This document shows, piece by piece, positions 1 to 6,368 of a stretch of 6,671 bases of DNA. The notes beneath the pieces were generated by a model. It was not told where the DNA came from, ran no database searches, and saw nothing but the letters and a program-made list of their open reading frames with translations. The stretch comes from Deferribacteraceae bacterium (lineage in GTDB: Bacteria; Chrysiogenota; Deferribacteres; Deferribacterales; JAISNW01): assembly GCA_031276055.1 (NCBI GenBank), contig JAISNW010000149.1, positions 1-6,671 of the forward strand, given 5' to 3'. The translations under genes and the position numbers were made by a program. The number at the start of each line of letters is the position of its first letter. The stretch's first letter is position 1.

Positions 1-596
1 TAAAACCCACCTCTGGTAGTGTTTATATATACGGAAAGTCTGCTGAAACACAGAAAAAAAAGGTATCCTTTGCCCCCCATGCATCCGAGATAAATTGGCA
101 ATTCCCTATAAACCTATACGATATGGTTATTATGGGCGCTTATTCAAAGATAGGGTGGGTTTTAAGGGCTGGTCCTACTGCTAGGCATAAAACTACTGAT
201 GTGCTGAAAAAACTTGAAATTTATGATATTAGAAACAAACAGATATGCGATCTCAGCAGTGTTGAACGCCAGAAGGCAATATTGGCGCGCTGTTTAGTTA
301 AGGAAGAAGCAGAGGTGTTTCTCATGGATGAACCGCTGAACGGCGCTGATATGCGCACAGAGCAGATTTTTTGGGAACTTTTGAAAATCTTGAAGGATAA
401 CGGCAAAACAGTGGTGGCGGCTTATAATAATATACAGGCGGCGGATCGCTTTGATCTTATCTATCTTATCAATGTTAGACCTATTGCACTAGGCTCAGCG
501 GAAACTGTGCTTACGCAAGAGAATATGCGGCGGGCTTTTGGGGGGAAAACCGGTTTTTGGGGAGCGGATATATGGGAGGACGGCGCTAATGTTTGA
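1..596 (+). CDS. ABC-3 family (Mn/Zn/Fe-type) transporter ATPase, 5' truncated by window edge, degenerate motifs
   Basis: Seen: the frame is open from base 3 to the TGA at 594-596 (197 residues), so the first in-frame ATG at 123 is internal and the true start lies off the left edge. The visible part begins with KPTSG, just after where Walker A would be, followed by a stretch resembling TroB/MntB proteins (INWQFPI, then MVIMGAYSKIGW). Walker B is intact (VFLMDEP, 315-335), as is the D-loop Asp (NGAD). Three ATPase motifs deviate: the Q-loop Gln aligns with His (78-80), the LSGGQ signature reads LSSVE (252-266), and the switch His (usually HHD) is YNN (423-431). Family knowledge: this subunit would drive metal uptake through the two downstream permeases at the inner membrane. 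Its end overlaps the next gene by 8 bp. Inference: ATPase of a diverged Tro/Mnt-like transporter. Walker A cannot be checked here. Confidence 0.88.
   Translation, partial: KPTSGSVYIYGKSAETQKKKVSFAPHASEINWQFPINLYDMVIMGAYSKIGWVLRAGPTARHKTTDVLKKLEIYDIRNKQICDLSSVERQKAILARCLVKEEAEVFLMDEPLNGADMRTEQIFWELLKILKDNGKTVVAAYNNIQAADRFDLIYLINVRPIALGSAETVLTQENMRRAFGGKTGFWGADIWEDGANV
574..580 (+). promoter_or_regulatory. Shine-Dalgarno site for first permease
   Basis: GGGAGGA lies 8 nt before the ATG at 589. This strong site decides the permease start. The in-frame TTG at 538 further upstream would extend the protein into the ATPase reading region and has no comparable site. Confidence 0.75.
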
Positions 597-1701
597 GAGC
601 GCCACCCTCTTTCAAGTTGCCTTGAGCTCCGCTCTAATGGGTTGTATTTGCGGCATGACAGGGGTGTTTTTTATGCTCAGAAATTCTATCTCGATCGCGT
701 ATGCCGCCTCTTTTGCAAGCCTACCGGGGCTTATCGCCCCTTTCCTCCTGCTATCAACGGTTAAAAGTTGGGCTCTGCTTTCTGGGGCGGCTCTCTTTGG
801 AACTCTGGCTGCCATCCAACTCCTCTTTTTTATTCGTAGGAAAGATAGAGACCCCTTTGTTACAATAATTATTACCCTCTCCTTAGGTTTTGGGATGATG
901 CTGCTTAGCGCTGCAGAGAATTACCCCGGCGCTGCTCAGATAGATCTGCATCGTTTCTTATTAGGAGACGCCGCCGCAAATATTACTTCAGATAACCGCC
1001 TGCTAGCTTGGACAGCGCTTGCGGTATTCGCCCTCTCTATTCTGTTCTGGAAAGAAGTTATAACCGCTGCGTTTGATCCTGAATTTGCCCGAGCAAGCTA
1101 TATCCCATCAAAATTCTTTGAACTCTTTGCTGTAATCCTCTTAGCGGCGAGCATCTTTATTGGGCTTGAGGCGGTTGGAGTTATATTTTTAGCATCCCTT
1201 ATCACTGCCCCTGCTATAGCGGCGCGGCAGTGGACTAACGACACAGGTGCAATTTTCATCTTAGCGGCAGGGTTTGCCTCTATCTCAGCCTGTGTAGGCA
1301 GCGTTGCAGCGGCATTGCTCCCTGGCTTGCCTGCTGGAGCCGCTATTACCCTCTTTGTCTCTTTTTTTGCACTCCTATCTTTTGTTATAGCCCCAAGCCA
1401 TGGTATATTATGGGGGAGATTCCGCAAAAAACACCTCCTAAAAAAACCTGACAATGTTAAACTCTTAAAGCTATTGCTCTCTCTTTCAGGAGGCGAAGTT
1501 CTAAATGGGGAAAGAGGGCACAGTATATCTTTACTAAACGCCCTCTTTGGCGAGGATGAAGAATTAACCTCAATCTTACTAGAATTAAAAGTTAAAGGGT
1601 TCGCAACGGACAATGCGCCTAACTTCTGGTCTATAACTAGAGACGGTGAGCAATACTTAGCAAGCGGGCGGTATAAACTTCCTGTAAATAGAAGGGGTTG
1701 A
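589..1701 (+). CDS. ABC-3 family metal-type permease (TroC/MntC-like) with C-terminal winged-helix-like domain
   Basis: A 370-residue integral membrane protein. Residues 1-275 are very hydrophobic with about 7-9 membrane segments and match the ABC-3 permease family: GVFFMLRN near 25-32, LPG at 45-47, FLLGDAA near 123-129, FDPEFARA at 162-169, then GLEAVGVIFLASLITAPA at 192-209. Residues 285-370 form a soluble tail with a winged-helix pattern (helices, then FWSITRDGEQYL), like the DtxR-like tail known on TroC/MntC proteins. The family normally has a D-x3-H pair just before LPG that lines the metal pathway. By eye this pair aligns here with Tyr38 and Phe42. The start is ATG 589, given the SD site, and overlaps the ATPase stop by 8 bp, implying translational coupling. 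Inferred role: one half of the membrane channel, paired with the next gene. The substrate is uncertain because of the lost ligands. Confidence 0.88.
   Translation: MFESATLFQVALSSALMGCICGMTGVFFMLRNSISIAYAASFASLPGLIAPFLLLSTVKSWALLSGAALFGTLAAIQLLFFIRRKDRDPFVTIIITLSLGFGMMLLSAAENYPGAAQIDLHRFLLGDAAANITSDNRLLAWTALAVFALSILFWKEVITAAFDPEFARASYIPSKFFELFAVILLAASIFIGLEAVGVIFLASLITAPAIAARQWTNDTGAIFILAAGFASISACVGSVAAALLPGLPAGAAITLFVSFFALLSFVIAPSHGILWGRFRKKHLLKKPDNVKLLKLLLSLSGGEVLNGERGHSISLLNALFGEDEELTSILLELKVKGFATDNAPNFWSITRDGEQYLASGRYKLPVNRRG
1691..1697 (+). promoter_or_regulatory. Shine-Dalgarno site for second permease
   Basis: GAAGGGG sits 6 nt before the ATG at 1704, inside the last codons of the preceding gene. 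It favours ATG 1704 over the in-frame TTG at 1698, which directly abuts this purine run. Confidence 0.6.
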
Positions 1702-1703
1702 CT

Positions 1704-2777
1704 ATGAACCCTAGAGTAGAGATTATAATTATTATCTTTTTAACAGCTCTCGTCTGCATAGCGCCTGGCGCACTCCTGCTAAAAAAGAGGATTACCCTCT
1801 ACGCAGGCGCTGTCATTGCCTCAACTATATTGGCGATAATTGCCGCCAACGCTCTTTTTAAGAGCACAGACTCTCTGCCTGTAGTCTTAGGAATAACAGC
1901 TGTTAGTGCACTAGTTATATTCATTATGGATAAATTTGAAAAGGCTTCAATAGCTAGAGAGCATATTGTAGGAATCCTGCCGCCGTTTATATTTTCCATA
2001 GCGCTGATTTTAATCTCTCTCTTCCCTGTTCTAAGCACAAATATGGATATGGACACTATCTTGCTGGGGGAGCTTGTTTTCCTTCCTCTTGATAGAATAT
2101 CTTTTTTCGGCTTTGATCTCGGACCGATAGCGATATATCAACTATTAGCTGTTTTAGCTATGAACATAGCTCTGGTTGCGTTGCTTGGAAAGGAGATGGT
2201 CTTTTCCATGTTTGATCCGAACTATTCAATGTGCATAGATCACTCCCCCCTCCGCTCAAGGTTTGTTCTTCTTTTGGCGGCTGTCATTACCGCCGTTGTT
2301 GCATTTAGAATTGCGGGGATAATTATGATTGTAGGGCTCATAGCAGCCCCTGCCTTCATAGCCGCGCTATTTACCAACAGATTTTGGCTGCTTGCACTCT
2401 TAGCGGGGTGCATTGGTGCATTTTCAAATTTTATAGGCTATGCTGCGGCTCATATCCTTGAAATCACCATATCTGCCACAATGACGGCGGCTTTAGGGAT
2501 AGTCTTTCTATTAACGGCTCTCTTTGCCCCTATAGGAGGTTTTTGGGCAAAGCTGGCTCGCAAAAAACAGGGCGAAACCAATAGAGCTATAGCCCTCGCC
2601 GCCGCTTCTATCTTTGAGAACGGAGATGTTCGCCTCTTAGACGGAAATAGGCATCTTAATTCCCCGCTTGCAGAAGAATACATCACACATAGCGAAGATG
2701 GCTATACCCTTACAGAAAAAGGGCGAGCGTTGGCTCAAGATGTTATTGCAGCGTGCAGAGTGCCTGATAGACTATGA
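1704..2777 (+). CDS. ABC-3 family metal-type permease (TroD/MntD-like) with short C-terminal winged-helix-like tail
   Basis: A 357-residue membrane protein, starting 2 bp after the first permease stops. Residues 1-285 carry the hydrophobic ABC-3 core. TroD-like marks are NMDMDTILLGE-VFLPLD at 113-130, GKEMVFSMFDP at 162-172, and the loop before the coupling region, AGIIMIVGLIAAPAFIA at 204-220. Residues 290-357 are soluble and end in a wing-like DGYTLTEKGRALA, comparable to the C-terminal extension of TroD-type proteins. The usual Asp/His pair at the first gating helix is absent: by eye the positions fall on Ala34 and Ile38 in a divergent stretch that also lacks LPG. Known family role: it heterodimerises with the TroC-like partner to form the translocation path. 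Inference: second half of a diverged ABC-3 importer. Its stop codon overlaps that of the convergent hydrolase. Confidence 0.85.
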   Translation: MNPRVEIIIIIFLTALVCIAPGALLLKKRITLYAGAVIASTILAIIAANALFKSTDSLPVVLGITAVSALVIFIMDKFEKASIAREHIVGILPPFIFSIALILISLFPVLSTNMDMDTILLGELVFLPLDRISFFGFDLGPIAIYQLLAVLAMNIALVALLGKEMVFSMFDPNYSMCIDHSPLRSRFVLLLAAVITAVVAFRIAGIIMIVGLIAAPAFIAALFTNRFWLLALLAGCIGAFSNFIGYAAAHILEITISATMTAALGIVFLLTALFAPIGGFWAKLARKKQGETNRAIALAAASIFENGDVRLLDGNRHLNSPLAEEYITHSEDGYTLTEKGRALAQDVIAACRVPDRL

Positions 2778-3632
2778 AAAGAGAATCCTGCCATCTTCAA
2801 AATAGACAGCAATATCCCCCCTCGCCTCCATATCTGAAAGGTACCCTTTTATTGTGCTTATGGCAAGCAGGTAGGAATCTTGAGAGATGTTTAGCCCTCT
2901 TTTTTTACAGACAAGCTCTGTTATCGTCTCTATACCAGCGGGTTTTCCATTTATAATCTCTTTAAGATCAGCGTAAACCGAGAGGATATGTTCTCTTTGC
3001 AAACAGGCATAGTTAATCGCTGTTTTTTTATCTATAATATCTTTGTGGCAGAGGATAGTTTCTGTAAAATCCAGCTGTTTTATCCGCTCTAAAGCAGCAA
3101 GAGCCCTTACGGGGCAGTAGTTGTATATCAATTTATGTTTTGCCGTAACGTTAGGGCTTGTGAGGGCGTCGCCTGCAAAGAGCGTAGAACCTACCAAAAA
3201 AGAGGTGTGACCAATGGAGTGTCCATCTGTTTTGATAGGAAGGATTTTAACTCCACCTATTTCAATAGGGATTTCGTGCTCAAATGGGATGGCGTTTACA
3301 GATTCAGAGAGGAAGAAGGGGCGGCGGTACATCTTAGGGGGAATCCCTCCGTAGAGGAGGGCTGTGTTTAACTCGTGGTTAATAATAAATGAGAGCTCAT
3401 ATTTTGAGATATAAACCTCTGCCCCCCCTTTTGCAAAAAAGGAAGCTCCACCCGTGTGATCGGCGTGGAGATGGGTTAAAAGCACCACTTTTACAGGTTT
3501 TCCCGCTGCTTTTGCAATCTTTTTAGCGTGGTCGTTTGAAATTCCAGAGTCTACAACTATAGCAAAGCTGTCTGCATCTATAATGCCTATTAGGGTTGCG
3601 CCAAGATCGATAAAAGAAATTCCTTGCTGCAT
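2772..3632 (-). CDS. MBL-fold metallo-hydrolase with C-terminal winged-helix-like domain
   Basis: A 286-residue soluble protein with no signal peptide. The metallo-beta-lactamase fold spans about residues 5-205 and has the complete di-metal set: THLHADH (His54, His56, Asp58, His59), His138 in DGHS, Asp155 in FAGD and His196 in LCHKD. A family-typical LLYGGIPP segment lies at 92-99. Residues 230-286 look like a winged helix (ITELVCKK, then TIKGYLSDMEARGDI and a short beta wing ending ILF), an arrangement seen in a subgroup of glyoxalase II-like MBL hydrolases. The metals are probably two Zn or Fe ions. The substrate is unknown; a thioester or lactone hydrolase is possible but not shown. Start ATG 3632 has only a weak upstream GGGTG. 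It is the last gene of the leuB-PAP2-MBL unit, 25 bp after the phosphatase. Confidence 0.9.
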   Translation of the reverse strand: MQQGISFIDLGATLIGIIDADSFAIVVDSGISNDHAKKIAKAAGKPVKVVLLTHLHADHTGGASFFAKGGAEVYISKYELSFIINHELNTALLYGGIPPKMYRRPFFLSESVNAIPFEHEIPIEIGGVKILPIKTDGHSIGHTSFLVGSTLFAGDALTSPNVTAKHKLIYNYCPVRALAALERIKQLDFTETILCHKDIIDKKTAINYACLQREHILSVYADLKEIINGKPAGIETITELVCKKRGLNISQDSYLLAISTIKGYLSDMEARGDIAVYFEDGRILFS

Positions 3633-3657
3633 ATAAATACACCCATTTTAGATAAAA

Positions 3658-4383
3658 CTAACCGAACTCCATATCTTTCATTAAGCGCTTTGCACACACC
3701 TTTTCAATAATAAACCAGAGAACAGCCGCTGCTATATAGACAAAGAAGAATGAGAAAACTACATCGCTTAGATAATGTTTCCCCTGCAAAATGCGCACAA
3801 AGCCTATTGCAGCCCCCAGCGAAAAACCAAAAGAGAGGTATTTTCTGCGGTTTGAGCGGTTTTTCATAGGAAAAGCGAGAGCCATCCAGAAAAAACCAAA
3901 AGCTGCGTGCCCTGAAACAAACGAGGCGTATTTGCCGCCAAACTCTGTTACCTTAAAGGCGGGAGAAAAATCTGCTTTCCCCATAAAATAGGTGGTTTGA
4001 AACGGTCTGGCTCTGCCTACCTTCTCTTTCAACAGCTTATTTACCACAATTCCCGGACCTATAATGAAAACTAGGGCGATGTAAACCACAAAGATGCGCG
4101 GCAGATGTAAAAAATTAGCTTCCCGCTTAACAAAAGAGGCAATGAAATAAAAGATAAAAAAAGCTGTTACAATCACTACAGCTATATCAACTCCATAATA
4201 AACTAGAGACCCTATCAGAGAGTCTTCCAGCCAGAAAGTTCCATCATCGCAGAAAAAGAGGGAGCTTGCCATTACATCTATTGATGGGAAAAACCGGAAC
4301 ATAAGCGCAAGCAGAACAAATGCAGACATGAATAGAGGAGATAAACCAAGAAATACCGGTCTGCACAAAAAGTTAAGAGACAA
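3658..4383 (-). CDS. PAP2-family membrane phosphatase (LpxE/LpxF-like)
   Basis: A 241-residue membrane protein with about six hydrophobic segments (roughly 10-32, 62-84, 97-115, 155-172, 182-198, 208-227). All three PAP2 catalytic motifs are present: K-x6-RP at Lys119/Arg126/Pro127, SGH at 157-159 (Val replaces the usual Pro), and R-x5-H-x3-D at Arg197/His203/Asp207. His203 is the expected nucleophile and His159 the acid. The stretch RARPFQ to EFGG to SFVSGHA resembles lipid A phosphatase-like and other proteobacterial PAP2 proteins, so a phospholipid, undecaprenyl-pyrophosphate or lipid A headgroup at the outer face of the inner membrane is likely. Exact substrate is not decidable. The start is TTG at 4383, with an AGG 7 nt upstream. 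An ATG at residue 19 lacks an SD and would cut the first hydrophobic segment. It lies 25 bp after leuB. Confidence 0.9.
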   Translation of the reverse strand: MSLNFLCRPVFLGLSPLFMSAFVLLALMFRFFPSIDVMASSLFFCDDGTFWLEDSLIGSLVYYGVDIAVVIVTAFFIFYFIASFVKREANFLHLPRIFVVYIALVFIIGPGIVVNKLLKEKVGRARPFQTTYFMGKADFSPAFKVTEFGGKYASFVSGHAAFGFFWMALAFPMKNRSNRRKYLSFGFSLGAAIGFVRILQGKHYLSDVVFSFFFVYIAAAVLWFIIEKVCAKRLMKDMEFG

Positions 4384-4408
4384 GAGAAAACCTAACTATC
4401 TTTATGAA

Positions 4409-5482
4409 CTATAGATTGTCAACTATAGTTGAGCCCATCTTAGCAGTATTTACCAGCGTTTCGCCTTGAGAACCTGTATAAATATCTTTGGTGCGCACCC
4501 CTGAGGCTAGAGCCTTTTCTACAGCTTTTTCTATATTTTGCGCCACTTCGGGAAGGTTGAAAGAATGGCGGAACATTAAAGCTAGACAGAGAATCTGTGC
4601 TATCGGGTTGGCTATCATCTGCCCCGCGATGTCCGGGGCGCTGCCGCCGATAGGTTCATAGAGTCCAAACTTCTTCTTATTTAGGCTGGCAGAAGGGGAA
4701 AGCCCCAGCGAACCGGAGAGCGCCGCAGCTTCATCGCTTAATATATCTCCAAAGGTATTTTCCACAAGGATAACATCAAACTGTGAAGGGTTCTTTATTA
4801 TCTGCATAGAGGCGTTGTCAACATACATATGTGTAAGGTTGATGTCAGAATATTTCCTCTCATGAAGGGATGCAACCGTTTCACGCCACAAAATGCTGGT
4901 CATAAGGACGTTGGCTTTGTCAATGCTGGTAAGGATGCGCCGCCTTGAACGAGCCGCCTCAAAAGCTAACTCTGCAATAGCTTCCACCTCTTTAGCTGTA
5001 TAGCGGAGAGTATCAACAGCGCTCTTTCTGTCATCTGAAATCTGTTTAGGAACGCTGAAATATAAGCCGCCTGTGAGTTCTCTGAAAAAGATGAAGTCAA
5101 CATTGCTTGCCGCAATAGATTCTTTAATGGGAGAAGATGCTGCCAGCGGGGGGTATAGCTTAATCGGTCTTAAATTGGCATATAGGGAGAAGTGCTTACG
5201 CAAAGGGAGAAGCCCTCCTCTCTCCGGCTGAATGTCCGGCGGGAGGTTCTCCCACTTAGGACCGCCCACAGAACCGAACAAGATCGCATCGCAGCGTTCA
5301 CAGAGTTCCAAAGTTTCTTTAGGGAGGGGTGTGCCGTATTTGTCGTATGCTGCACCGCCGACTAACGCTTCGGTATAGCCGATATTTAACCTATACTTCT
5401 TCGCTGCAGCTGAAAAAACCTTAAGCGCCTGCGCAATTAACTCTGGACCGATTCCATCGCCTGCTAATACTGCAAAGTGCAT
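4409..5482 (-). CDS. leuB: 3-isopropylmalate dehydrogenase
   Basis: A 357-residue cytoplasmic enzyme of normal family length. It oxidises and decarboxylates 3-isopropylmalate to 2-oxoisocaproate with NAD+, in the third step of leucine synthesis. Seen: N-terminal LAGDGIGPE at 6-14; substrate arginines Arg95, Arg105 (LRPIKLYP) and Arg134 in RELTGGLYF; catalytic Tyr141 and Lys189 (DKANVL); metal-binding Asp222, Asp246 and Asp250 in the signature NTFGDILSDEAA; NAD loop GGSAPDIAG at 279-287, as in enterobacterial LeuB. All key residues are intact. Start ATG 5482 is chosen because it opens with the conserved MHFAVLAGDG and has GAGGTG just upstream; an ATG 48 bp earlier would only add 16 unconserved residues. 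No leuA, leuC or leuD is adjacent. It is first in a unit with the PAP2 and MBL genes. Confidence 0.97.
   Translation of the reverse strand: MHFAVLAGDGIGPELIAQALKVFSAAAKKYRLNIGYTEALVGGAAYDKYGTPLPKETLELCERCDAILFGSVGGPKWENLPPDIQPERGGLLPLRKHFSLYANLRPIKLYPPLAASSPIKESIAASNVDFIFFRELTGGLYFSVPKQISDDRKSAVDTLRYTAKEVEAIAELAFEAARSRRRILTSIDKANVLMTSILWRETVASLHERKYSDINLTHMYVDNASMQIIKNPSQFDVILVENTFGDILSDEAAALSGSLGLSPSASLNKKKFGLYEPIGGSAPDIAGQMIANPIAQILCLALMFRHSFNLPEVAQNIEKAVEKALASGVRTKDIYTGSQGETLVNTAKMGSTIVDNL
4419..4432. repeat. 14-bp perfect palindrome near leuB 3' end
   Basis: TCAACTATAGTTGA is its own reverse complement and lies in the last leuB codons. Its AACTATAG core recurs 14 nt away at 4407-4414, over the leuB stop. 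It could be an operator or an mRNA feature between leuB and the PAP2 gene, but a palindrome of this size can occur by chance in several kilobases. Confidence 0.4.
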
Positions 5483-5486
5483 ACCC

Positions 5487-5492
5487 CACCTC
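5487..5492 (-). promoter_or_regulatory. leuB: Shine-Dalgarno site for leuB
   Basis: GAGGTG on the minus strand, 4 nt before the ATG at 5482 (6 nt counting from GAGG). It separates the real start from two upstream in-frame ATGs, one of which overlaps this site. Confidence 0.7.
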
Positions 5493-5501
5493 ATTGTAAA
5501 T

Positions 5502-5530
5502 AATTTAAGTATTACAGCATATGCTATCAA
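5502..5530 (-). promoter_or_regulatory. Possible sigma-70-type promoter for leuB-PAP2-MBL unit
   Basis: On the minus strand TTGATA (5530-5525) is followed by a 17-nt spacer and TAAATT (5507-5502). A run of nine T on that strand (5537-5529) overlaps and precedes the -35 box, as an A/T-rich UP-like element would. The predicted transcript would start near 5495, giving a very short leader before leuB. I see no attenuator or leader peptide. The -10 box is only a 4/6 match, so this remains a guess. Confidence 0.35.
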
Positions 5531-5603
5531 AAAAAAATGATAAAAGAAATAGAAAAGTTCTTGAACAATTGGGCTATACTTTAAGAGATCGTGAAGTGGA
5601 AAA

Positions 5604-6368
5604 TTACCTCTTCCAACGGCAGATCTTATACTCCGTATAATCTAAGGTTATAAAGATTATGAAACCTATCAGCGATAAGAGGAGTATTCCGAAATACATC
5701 TGAATATAATCAGCACGCATCCAAGAATCGATTATATAAAACCCCAGCCCCCTATCAGTTCCAAAAGTTTCCGCCACCATTAAAACCGAGATGGCTGTGC
5801 CTGCTGAAACCCGCAACGTGGAAAAAACGGCAGGCAGCACCGCAGGAACGGTGATATGGCGCACCTTAGCTATTGGACTTGCCTTCAAGCTGACAAGCAG
5901 ATCATAGCTCTCTTCTGGAATGGCAAGCGCCGCATCCCTTATTGAGACTATAAGTTGAAATACTATAATTAATGAGATCATGATAATCTTTGATAGATCT
6001 CCGATTCCAAAAAAGAGCATAACCACAGGCAAAAGGGCTAATTTCGGCACAGGATAGCTTAGATAGACTATCGGGGAGAGGGTGCGGTTTATGGTTTTAT
6101 TATATCCCATGAGAAGCCCCGCCGCAGCGCCAATTAGAAGCGCTGTAAATATCCCCGCTGCAGCCCTGAACGCCGAAGCTGCCGCGTGCAGATGTATATC
6201 AGCCGCTATAGCTTTACTGTAGGAGAGATAAACGCTTATAGGAGATGGCAGCGCCCGCATATCAAGCAGCTTGGAGAGCAAAAACCAGAATAGGTTAAAG
6301 GCTGTAAAGCATATTATATAGTTCAGCTTTTTCACGAGTTTTAATTTCCGATAGATCCCCTTTTGCAT
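5604..6368 (-). CDS. ABC transporter permease, nitrate/sulfonate/taurine (SsuC/TauC-like) family
   Basis: A 254-residue inner-membrane permease (BPD_transp_1 type) of normal family length, with about six membrane segments. Family marks are PSP-x3-Y at 41-47, [22 protein letters not shown] at 106-127, the EAA coupling loop at about 151-178 ending ITVPAVLP, then [12 protein letters not shown] at 199-210 and a C-terminal RWK. The EAA-loop Gly (usually LGAS) is Lys162 here (LKAS). The substrate class could be sulfonate, nitrate, taurine or a pyrimidine/thiamine precursor; sequence alone does not decide. The ATG at 6368 is the first possible start (TGA directly before) and overlaps the ATPase gene by 74 bp without a close SD. 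GTG 6335 (243 residues) is an alternative that keeps all membrane segments. Confidence 0.9.
   Translation of the reverse strand: MQKGIYRKLKLVKKLNYIICFTAFNLFWFLLSKLLDMRALPSPISVYLSYSKAIAADIHLHAAASAFRAAAGIFTALLIGAAAGLLMGYNKTINRTLSPIVYLSYPVPKLALLPVVMLFFGIGDLSKIIMISLIIVFQLIVSIRDAALAIPEESYDLLVSLKASPIAKVRHITVPAVLPAVFSTLRVSAGTAISVLMVAETFGTDRGLGFYIIDSWMRADYIQMYFGILLLSLIGFIIFITLDYTEYKICRWKR

Larger units (their letters stand above)
5483..5603. other. 121-bp intergenic region between permease and leuB
   Basis: The longest non-coding stretch of the window; it is AT-rich. It holds the leuB SD and candidate promoter. A small GTTC-TT-GAAC inverted repeat near 5557-5566 has too short a loop to be a convincing terminator, and no GC-rich hairpin with a T-run follows the permease stop. 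Transcription from the ABC operon may therefore read through into leuB. Confidence 0.5.

Noticed and set aside
123..125. ATG as start of the left-hand ATPase
   Set aside because: The frame continues open to the window edge with family-like sequence (KPTSG onward), so this Met is internal.
1..596. Frameshift or pseudogene explanation for the degenerate ATPase
   Set aside because: No stop codon or frame break is visible; residues around every altered motif still align with the family in one frame.
1098..1613. 171-residue open frame on the minus strand inside the first permease
   Set aside because: Shadow of the permease gene: low-complexity, Ser/Ala/Lys/Pro-rich translation, no recognisable motif, and the plus-strand frame is clearly the real gene.
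5170..5355. 61-residue open frame on the minus strand in another frame of leuB
   Set aside because: leuB is well conserved across this region; the alternative frame has no motif and no convincing SD.
5557..5580. Possible terminator hairpin after the SsuC-like permease
   Set aside because: Only 4-bp arms with a 2-nt loop (GTTC-TT-GAAC), no GC-rich stem and no well-placed T-run.
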